A stretch of 6,825 bases of DNA, taken from NCBI GenBank assembly GCA_964527385.1, contig CAZGPZ010000056.1, positions 1 through 6,825 of the forward strand, written 5' to 3'. This DNA is from JANWHZ01 sp964527385. Its GTDB lineage: Bacteria > Patescibacteriota > Saccharimonadia > Saccharimonadales > UBA4665. The position numbers and the translations under genes are program-made. Every line of letters starts with the position of its first letter. Position 1 is the stretch's first letter. The notes below the pieces were generated by a model. The model was not told the origin of the DNA and did no database searches. It saw nothing but the letters and a program-made list of their open reading frames with translations. Positions 1 through 4,185 of the stretch are shown here, piece after piece.

Positions 1-1
1 G

Positions 2-466
2 GTCGAGAACTCCAAGGCAGCCGGCTTCAAGGTCGTTTACGAGCGGCGCTATCCGCCGGCAACCACGGACTTCGCGCCGATCGTGCGCGCGGTTCAGGCG
101 ACCAATCCGGATCTGTTCGTCGTCTGCTCCTATCCGCTCGACTCGGTCGGCATGGTCAAGGCGATGAACGAAGTCGGTTTCAAGCCGAAGATGTGGGGCG
201 GCGCGATGGTCGGCCTGCAGGCGACCGTGTTCAAGACCCAGCTCGGCCCGCTTCTTAACGGTCTGGTGAACTTCGAAACGTGGCTGCCGGTCAAGACGAT
301 GCAGTTCCCAGGTTCGATGGAATTGCTCAAGTAGTATCAGGCGCGCGCTGCGGCCGAAGGCGTCGACCCGCTCGGCTATTACATGCCGGTGTGGGCCTAT
401 GCCTACCTGCAGGTGCTAGGCGATGCGGTCAACGCCACCAAGTCGCTGGACGATGGCAAGATCGCG
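2..466 (+). pseudogene. Partial LivK-type branched-chain amino-acid ABC transporter substrate-binding protein, interrupted by an in-frame stop
   Basis: This frame, open at the window start, encodes the C-terminal lobe of a periplasmic type-1 binding protein of the Leu/Ile/Val family, which captures an amino acid or amide and hands it to an ABC importer. The sequence shows family-typical stretches: NPDLFVVCSYPLDSVGMVKA, the hinge-side GFKPKMWGGAMVGLQ, and the C-terminal GVDPLGYYMPVWAYAYLQVL followed by ATKSLDDGKIA. An in-frame TAG at 332-334 sits where relatives usually have a Lys in LLKKYQ, so one AAG-to-TAG change explains it; the frame is otherwise intact on both sides. The homology ends abruptly after GKIA at about 466, well short of the usual C-terminus. 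Codon use is strongly G/C-ending, unlike the genes after 1200, and recalls Bradyrhizobium-like alphaproteobacteria. Family assignment is confident; calling it a pseudogene or chimera fragment is inference. Confidence 0.85.
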
Positions 467-760
467 CGTTCTAGGGTGGAACAGATATACAATGTTGGTT
501 CTCGCAGGCAAATTGTCCGTAGCTATGAAGTGCTTGGTGATGACCCAACCCGGGACGAACAGGTATGGAACGTGCAACACCTGCCACACACTGGCGACGT
601 ATCGTTCGGTCCGTATCACTATTTGGGCAGTAAGGCGGAGCAAGCGTTCCGGGCGGTCGGCGAGGACACGATGGTCAGTGACATGCTCGGTTGCTTGGCG
701 GCGCACGGCGCGCTGGAGCCAATCCGCGAAGAGCTGGATGCCGCTTTGGACGCCATATAG
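467..760 (+). CDS. C-terminal part of an unrecognised protein, 5' end replaced at a sequence junction
   Basis: This is about 97 codons of open frame in phase with the preceding binding-protein fragment, ending in TAG at 758-760. The protein does not resemble any binding-protein C-terminus and I do not recognise it. It is rich in charged and aromatic residues (GDDPTRDEQVWNVQHLPHTG, SFGPYHYLG) and ends in an acidic helical segment (EPIREELDAALDAI), so it reads like a genuine soluble protein rather than a shadow frame. No convincing start exists: a GTG at 476 has no ribosome binding site, and the ATG at 492 lies in another, less protein-like frame. The true N-terminus has probably been lost at the junction near 467. 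An orphan gene on the opposite strand converges on it with only 15 bp between the stops, and no terminator hairpin is visible there. Confidence 0.55.
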   Translation, partial: RSRVEQIYNVGSRRQIVRSYEVLGDDPTRDEQVWNVQHLPHTGDVSFGPYHYLGSKAEQAFRAVGEDTMVSDMLGCLAAHGALEPIREELDAALDAI

Positions 761-775
761 CAGCAACCCGAGCAA

Positions 776-1228
776 TTATGAAGCAAGGTTAGCGAGGTCT
801 GTGTCCAAGCCGGTTTCCTGGATGGCTTGCATAACTAAGCTGTGCATATCATCGCTCGCCAAGGGCGCAAGCGGCTCTTCGTCTGGTAGCTCTGGCAAGA
901 AATTCTCAAAATGCTGCGGATGGTTTTCCATCAGCCACCGCACAGTTTTGAAAACATTAAGGCCGTCTCTTTGGTAGAAAGTTATAAGGCTGTCGTGAGG
1001 TTGGCCAGCTTTGTCTACGGGTCGCAACTCTGGCATAGTGCCGTAGCCGAGCTTGGAAAGTACTCTATACATAGCGAAATGGTTCCGCGCCCTGTTCCTG
1101 ACGCCAGTGTGGACGTTATCGATGCCGCGGCCAACGTTGCACCAAAACTCATAAGGTATGCCATCTTGTTCAAAGCGGTCTTTGCGCGGGAATGGCTGGT
1201 CCATCGGTGAGCTATGCGTATCTGGCAT
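776..1228 (-). CDS. Hypothetical protein, 150 aa, unrecognised
   Basis: I do not recognise the family. The predicted protein is soluble, with no signal peptide or membrane helix. The N-terminal two thirds is basic and aromatic (IPYEFWCNVGRGID, RNRARNHFAMYRVLSKLGYG, then a YQRDGLNVFKTVRWLMENHP helix), and the C-terminal third is strongly acidic and leucine-rich (FLPELPDEEPLAPLASDD), a basic-to-acidic polarity seen in small DNA- or protein-binding factors; that functional hint is only inference. The ATG at 1228 is favoured because a strong promoter ends just upstream of it and there is no Shine-Dalgarno sequence. The next upstream gene on the same strand stops 64 bp away, so the two could be co-transcribed, but this gene has its own promoter in the gap. 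Confidence 0.75.
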   Translation of the reverse strand: MPDTHSSPMDQPFPRKDRFEQDGIPYEFWCNVGRGIDNVHTGVRNRARNHFAMYRVLSKLGYGTMPELRPVDKAGQPHDSLITFYQRDGLNVFKTVRWLMENHPQHFENFLPELPDEEPLAPLASDDMHSLVMQAIQETGLDTDLANLAS

Positions 1229-1263
1229 GAATGATATATTAGATTAATTATGCAAGATGTCAA
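1229..1263 (-). promoter_or_regulatory. Sigma70-type promoter placed for a leaderless start
   Basis: On the minus strand a perfect TTGACA -35 (1258-1263) is followed by a 16-bp spacer and a TAATAT -10 (1236-1241). Only 7 nt separate the -10 from the ATG at 1228, so transcription should begin at or within a base or two of the start codon. There is no purine-rich ribosome binding site in the gap. This is the best -35/-10 pair in the window. Confidence 0.7.
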
Positions 1264-1292
1264 GTTGACCCATCGGCGGGCACGGCGACTAA

Positions 1293-2183
1293 TTACTGGG
1301 TAGTTTCGGCTTGGCTCGTGATCTGTGGCTGGATGACGTAGATTTGCAAGGTCTTTTTGCCGGTGGCGCGGTACGCTTCCTTGCCTAGCGGCAGTGTTAT
1401 GAGCCGCACGTCCATGCCGATGAGTTCCGGGAAATCTTGCGGTGTGAAAATATGTGTCGGCAGCGCTGTGTCATCCTGCGTGATGTGGGCAGCGACGGCG
1501 CCGCTCTGGTCTGCGGCGGCCAGGCCCCGCAGGAAGCATCCCCAGCCAAACTGCTGGCGTTTGTCGGCCAAGAAGACGGCGGTGACTAATTGCCGGCGGG
1601 CGCGTTGTACCCATTCTGAGCGGCGGATCGAGATGGTGCCATCTGCTTCGAGCTTGCCGTAGGAATTATCAACGAGCTGCGCTGATGTTTCCAGGAATTG
1701 GTCCGTCCGCCACGAACGCTTTTCCGGCGGAAGGAATGCTTCCCATGATTTTGACAAGGCGTGGATACCATAGGATTGGCCATCGTCATGCAGCGCCGGC
1801 ACGCCGGGGCTGGCAAAGTGGTCGTATACGCTCCAGCTGTGGCCGGCAATGTTCAGGAAAAATTGCGGCAGGGGGAAATGCTGCTGCGAGCCGTGCTCGG
1901 TATCGCGCGCCAAAAGCGCGTTCTGGAGCGCGGCCATTGTATCCGCGTTTTCGGTGGCAGCGCGAACGGCTTCGTTGTTGCGCCAACCGGGGTGCGCTTC
2001 ATATAGCCATAGGTTCCATCGGCAGCCCAGCCCGCCGGCAAGGACAGCGCGCGCCAGAAGCTGCTCGTCATTCAGTACTGATTCTTCGCCCGGAACGGTG
2101 CTGGCAAACCGGCGCAACGCGTCGAGTTTCAACCCGAGCAGGTCATTCGCGTCCGCGCCAGCCGGCACTGTCTCGTAACTCAT
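1293..2183 (-). CDS. Hypothetical protein, 296 aa, unrecognised
   Basis: The frame is long and protein-like, but I cannot name the family. There is no signal peptide or membrane segment. The first 60 residues are leucine-rich and helical (DLLGLKLDALRRFAS, NDEQLLARAVLAGGLG). The middle is aromatic-rich (RWNLWLYEAHPGWRNNE, PLPQFFLNIAGHSWSVYDHF), followed by a basic helix near residue 190 (RSEWVQRARRQLVTAVFLAD). The C-terminal quarter looks beta-rich (IGMDVRLITLPLG, KKTLQIYVIQPQI). The isolated H, D and W residues form no catalytic signature I know. The ATG at 2183 is chosen because an extended -10 lies 9 nt upstream and two in-frame stops lie just before it. It is transcribed away from the 2402 gene and towards the 150-aa orphan gene, 64 bp downstream. 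Confidence 0.85.
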   Translation of the reverse strand: MSYETVPAGADANDLLGLKLDALRRFASTVPGEESVLNDEQLLARAVLAGGLGCRWNLWLYEAHPGWRNNEAVRAATENADTMAALQNALLARDTEHGSQQHFPLPQFFLNIAGHSWSVYDHFASPGVPALHDDGQSYGIHALSKSWEAFLPPEKRSWRTDQFLETSAQLVDNSYGKLEADGTISIRRSEWVQRARRQLVTAVFLADKRQQFGWGCFLRGLAAADQSGAVAAHITQDDTALPTHIFTPQDFPELIGMDVRLITLPLGKEAYRATGKKTLQIYVIQPQITSQAETTQ

Positions 2184-2201
2184 AATGCGGCTACTATATC
2201 A
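2184..2201 (-). promoter_or_regulatory. Extended -10 promoter close to the start codon of the 296-aa gene
   Basis: The minus strand reads TGATATAGT (2193-2201), an extended -10 of the form TG-N-TATAGT with the hexamer at 2193-2198. Nine nucleotides (AGCCGCATT) then lead to the ATG, giving a predicted leader of only two or three bases and no Shine-Dalgarno sequence. No convincing -35 is present at 16 to 18 bp; a TGGACA lies 21 bp upstream, which is too far for a standard promoter. The extended -10 may compensate. Confidence 0.5.
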
Positions 2202-2285
2202 TGCTTTGACCGGCGTGTTTGTCCACTCTGACATCCCGGCGAAACGCTAGCCGACGATCCGCCCCGTCGTGCCCGATGGCGGTGA

Positions 2286-2309
2286 AGCTGGCCAGCCAGG
2301 TGACCAGCT
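2286..2309. repeat. Palindromic element in the divergent intergenic region
   Basis: Bases 2287-2296 form a perfect 10-bp palindrome, GCTGGCCAGC. The longer segment has 6-bp arms AGCTGG (2286-2291) and CCAGCT (2304-2309) around a 12-nt spacer. It lies between the promoters of the 296-aa gene (minus) and the 2402 gene (plus), so a regulator site is possible. It is not followed by a T-run on either strand, which argues against an intrinsic terminator. Function is inferred from position only. Confidence 0.35.
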
Positions 2310-2343
2310 CTCCTAGCGCCCCCTATATCCTCATTGCTGTAAG

Positions 2344-2395
2344 TTGCAAAAATAGCAAGGGCAATGTTAAATATTGGAATTGTAATCGAACGGAG
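2344..2395 (+). promoter_or_regulatory. Promoter and ribosome binding site for the 2402 gene
   Basis: A TTGCAA -35 (2344-2349), a 17-bp spacer and a TTAAAT -10 (2367-2372) predict a start of transcription near 2379. A GGAG Shine-Dalgarno core (2392-2395) lies 6 nt before the ATG. This gives a conventional leader of about 22 nt, unlike the neighbouring minus-strand genes. A second, weaker hexamer, TGTAAT at 2381-2386, could act instead. Confidence 0.5.
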
Positions 2396-2401
2396 TGAAA
2401 T

Positions 2402-2845
2402 ATGAGACAAATGGGCAGCGGGCCGGATGCCGCACAAGTAGAAGCAGCTATCCAGCGTTTTGAGGCTGTGCAGTTTCCTGCCGAAGATAAAGTCGATGGC
2501 GTGCAGGCTGCCATGGCAGCGCGCTTCCGTGACGCCGGCTGCTATGTGCTCGGCGTGGCAGGAGTAGAAACCGAAATCGGCGTTGTCATGGAGGATGACA
2601 ATGGGATGGGGCTATTCTGGCTAGAACGCAGGACAGCGACCCCGCCCGGCGAACAATGGGTTGACGCTCACGCACTCATCATTGACCCAGATACGGAGAA
2701 CGCACAGCTTTTCCATCTGATGGAACGCGACGGAGAGGAAGAACGAAGGATCGATTATACGAAAATAGTGCCGCCGCCGAGCTCGTACGGCAGGCTTTAC
2801 AGCTCCGTGCAAGCCGGCAGGAGGCTAAGCGGTCACGTGCGTTAG
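2402..2845 (+). CDS. Hypothetical protein, 147 aa to the first stop, unrecognised, probably interrupted
   Basis: I do not recognise the family. The protein starts with a helical segment (AAQVEAAIQRFEAVQFPAED), then a compact alpha/beta-looking core with alternating hydrophobics (CYVLGVAGVETEIGVVMEDD, MGLFWLERR, WVDAHALIIDPDTENAQLFH), and turns basic at the end (YGRLYSSVQAGRRLSGHVR). It has no signal peptide or membrane helix. The ATG at 2402 is supported by a GGAG site 6 nt upstream. The frame ends at TAG (2843-2845) but stays open for another 55 protein-like codons to a TAA at 3011-3013, so the full-length ancestral product may have been about 203 residues. The next gene converges on it. Confidence 0.72.
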   Translation: MRQMGSGPDAAQVEAAIQRFEAVQFPAEDKVDGVQAAMAARFRDAGCYVLGVAGVETEIGVVMEDDNGMGLFWLERRTATPPGEQWVDAHALIIDPDTENAQLFHLMERDGEEERRIDYTKIVPPPSSYGRLYSSVQAGRRLSGHVR

Positions 2846-3013
2846 GAGCAAGAAACCCAGCGTGCAAAACTCCGTGCCCGCGTACAGCGTTTGGTCGAGC
2901 ATGGCGCGATCAACCCTGTGTTGACGGCTGCATACGTACAGCCGGAAGCCCTGAAAAAGCGCCCCTGGGTCGTATACCCGATGCCTGAAGTTGCCGGCGA
3001 CCAAGCCAGCTAA
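2846..3013 (+). pseudogene. In-frame continuation of the 2402 gene beyond a TAG codon
   Basis: Directly after the TAG at 2843-2845 the same frame runs 55 codons to TAA. The translation is protein-like and basic-helical (EQETQRAKLRARVQRLVEHG), then AINPVLTAAYVQPEALKKRP, ending WVVYPMPEVAGDQAS. An AGGAG overlaps the TAG (2844-2848), but no in-frame ATG, GTG or TTG lies at a usable distance from it, so a separate gene is unlikely. The simplest reading is a C-terminal domain cut off by a nonsense change, by readthrough or by a base-call error. It ends 22 bp before the convergent transporter gene, which is where a complete gene would be expected to end. Confidence 0.5.
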
Positions 3014-3035
3014 TTATCGCGGTGCATAGAGGGGA

Positions 3036-3929
3036 CTACTGTTCTCGTCGCACCGGTATGGATTGCAGTAAAATGCCGGCGACGATGACTGCGAGGCCGA
3101 TGACCGACGATAGGAGTATCTGCTCGCCGACGAGCAAGCGGATGAAGACGAGCGAGATGAACGGCGTGATGAAGATCAGGTTCGACATTTTCGTGATGTC
3201 GCCGAACTTCAGCGCGAAAAACCATGCCACAAACGCGATGCCGGAGGTGAAGATGCCCAACCACAGCAACCCCACTATCTGCCCGCCATTGACGGCAGGC
3301 ACTGATGAGAAAATAGTGACACCAACGAGCGTGAACACGAACGAGAACAGATAGTAGAACATCGTCGACGTGAAGCGGTCGTAATCGAGCTTCTTGGTCA
3401 GCACCGAGAACAACCCGTACGCCACCGCGGCGAGCACTGCCAGCAGCACGCCGGTGGCGTCGAAGTGAAGCGCGGTGATATTGCCATGCGTCACGACAAT
3501 CGTCACGCCGATGAATGACAACAGCATGGCGGCGGCCTTGCGGGCAGTCAGCCGTTCCTTGAGGATGATAATCGCGAACACGACCACCATGATGGGCCAC
3601 AGGTAATTGATGACGAACGCTTCTTGTGCGGGCATGAGCGCCGTCGCTTCCAGCAGGAACGCGTAATACAAGAAGACGCCCAAGAAACCCATCCCCGCGA
3701 AAATGGCGTAATCTTTCAACCGGTACGTCTTGACAATGTGCAATTTGCGCATCACTGCGCACAGCACAAATAGCCCGAGCGTCGCGAAGAATGAAGAATA
3801 CAAGAGCACTTGCAGGCTGTTGAGGTCTTTGAGCAGGAGCTTGCTAACGGCTGATGATGTGCCCCACAGTAGCGCTGCGGCAGCAACGTACAGGTACGCG
3901 GATTTTGATGTATGCCGTGAAGGTACCAT
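3036..3929 (-). CDS. DMT-superfamily EamA-type transporter
   Basis: This is an inner-membrane permease of the drug/metabolite transporter superfamily. Members export or import amino acids, nucleotides or other small metabolites; the substrate cannot be told from sequence. At 297 aa it has the usual family length and about ten hydrophobic helices arranged as two EamA repeats (about residues 12-147 and 157-292). Family-typical stretches are visible: LLWGTSSAVSK in helix 1, AFVINYLWPIMVVVFAIIIL with the following KERLT in the first repeat, and SNLIFITPFISLVFIRLLVG with EQILLSSVIGLAVIVAGI in the second. A short basic tail (PVRREQ) ends in TAG. The ATG at 3929 is supported by a -10-like hexamer 6 nt upstream and no Shine-Dalgarno site. 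It is divergent from rny and convergent with the amber-interrupted orphan gene. Confidence 0.95.
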   Translation of the reverse strand: MVPSRHTSKSAYLYVAAAALLWGTSSAVSKLLLKDLNSLQVLLYSSFFATLGLFVLCAVMRKLHIVKTYRLKDYAIFAGMGFLGVFLYYAFLLEATALMPAQEAFVINYLWPIMVVVFAIIILKERLTARKAAAMLLSFIGVTIVVTHGNITALHFDATGVLLAVLAAVAYGLFSVLTKKLDYDRFTSTMFYYLFSFVFTLVGVTIFSSVPAVNGGQIVGLLWLGIFTSGIAFVAWFFALKFGDITKMSNLIFITPFISLVFIRLLVGEQILLSSVIGLAVIVAGILLQSIPVRREQ

Positions 3930-3941
3930 GCGACAAGAATA
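3930..3941 (-). promoter_or_regulatory. -10 element immediately upstream of the EamA transporter gene
   Basis: The minus strand has TATTCT (3936-3941), directly preceded by TG, and then six nucleotides (TGTCGC) to the ATG at 3929. This spacing predicts a transcript beginning on the start codon. The -35 region is poor (TTCTTC at 17 bp) and overlaps a hairpin-forming inverted repeat, so the promoter may need an activator. The overlapping alternative TACTGT would give a leader of about five bases. Confidence 0.4.
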
Positions 3942-3950
3942 CAGTATTTG

Positions 3951-3970
3951 GCCAGCGCGAAGAAGCTGGC
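3951..3970. repeat. Inverted repeat over the -35 region of the transporter promoter
   Basis: GCCAGC (3951-3956) and GCTGGC (3965-3970) are perfect 6-bp arms around an 8-nt centre. Relative to the predicted transporter transcription start this spans roughly -22 to -41, covering the -35 position, which is a typical operator location. On the plus strand it is followed by only three T, so it is a poor terminator. A regulatory role is inferred from position. Confidence 0.4.
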
Positions 3971-3988
3971 TTTATATGCGCATGGACG

Positions 3989-4017
3989 TTGCCGGATTTG
4001 GCAAAAAAGCGTATAGT
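3989..4017 (+). promoter_or_regulatory. Probable rny promoter
   Basis: TTGCCG (-35, 3989-3994), a 17-bp spacer and TATAGT (-10, 4012-4017) form a good sigma70-type promoter. It would start RNA near 4024 and give a leader of about 160 nt before rny. A second candidate further down is TTGCAG (4050-4055), a 16-bp spacer and TAAAAC (4072-4077) with an upstream TG, which would give a leader of about 100 nt. Confidence 0.55.
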
Positions 4018-4049
4018 TCGAATCAAGGATTTGCTAGACTTTTTGCCAA
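3998..4049. repeat. 10-bp perfect inverted repeat flanking the rny -10 region
   Basis: TTGGCAAAAA (3998-4007) is matched by TTTTTGCCAA (4040-4049), with 32 bp between them containing the TATAGT hexamer. A transcript starting near 4024 would lack the left arm, so it cannot act as an RNA hairpin for that mRNA. A pair of operator half-sites is more likely than a terminator. The centre-to-centre spacing is 42 bp, about four helical turns. Seen directly; function inferred. Confidence 0.5.
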
Positions 4050-4115
4050 TTGCAGTCCGGTTTGTATCTGATAAAACTTTAAATTCGATTCGTTAGGTAA
4101 GGTGGGAGAGACAAA

Positions 4116-4148
4116 AGCGGGCTAGAGACGTGATAGCGATGCCCTGCT
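4116..4148 (+). repeat. Possible stem-loop in the rny leader
   Basis: AGC-GGGC (4116-4122) can pair with GCCC-t-GCT (4141-4148), a 7-bp stem with one bulged T and an 18-nt loop. An alternative inner stem GCTA/TAGC competes with it. It lies 24 nt upstream of the rny ribosome binding site, so it could affect rny mRNA stability or translation, but no known leader element is recognised. Confidence 0.25.
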
Positions 4149-4172
4149 AGTGGACTACCCTTACTTTCCGAT

Positions 4173-4180
4173 AGGAAGGA
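4173..4180 (+). promoter_or_regulatory. Shine-Dalgarno site that fixes the rny start
   Basis: AGGAAGGA ends 5 nt before the ATG at 4186, a strong site at normal spacing. It selects this ATG over an in-frame GTG at 4150, which would add twelve residues before the membrane anchor and has no ribosome binding site. Confidence 0.8.
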
Positions 4181-4185
4181 ACAAC

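Noticed and set aside
423..977. 184-codon plus-strand frame crossing the junction
   Set aside because: It is rich in Arg, Ser and Trp with no protein-like pattern, and it overlaps two better frames, including the opposite-strand 150-aa gene.
2843..2845. TAG as a reassigned sense codon in this organism
   Set aside because: rny ends with TAG exactly at the conserved family C-terminus, and the transporter also ends with TAG; reading through the latter would run into the convergent gene. A genome-wide recoding is not supported.
3014..3035. Bidirectional terminator between the convergent genes
   Set aside because: The gap is 22 bp with no inverted repeat followed by a T-run on either strand.
3010..3762. 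250-codon minus-strand frame overlapping the transporter gene
   Set aside because: It is Arg/His-rich with low-complexity composition and lies out of frame within the clear EamA gene, so it is a shadow frame.
4150..4185. Upstream GTG start for rny adding twelve residues
   Set aside because: The strong AGGAAGGA site and the normal membrane-anchor start both support the ATG at 4186.
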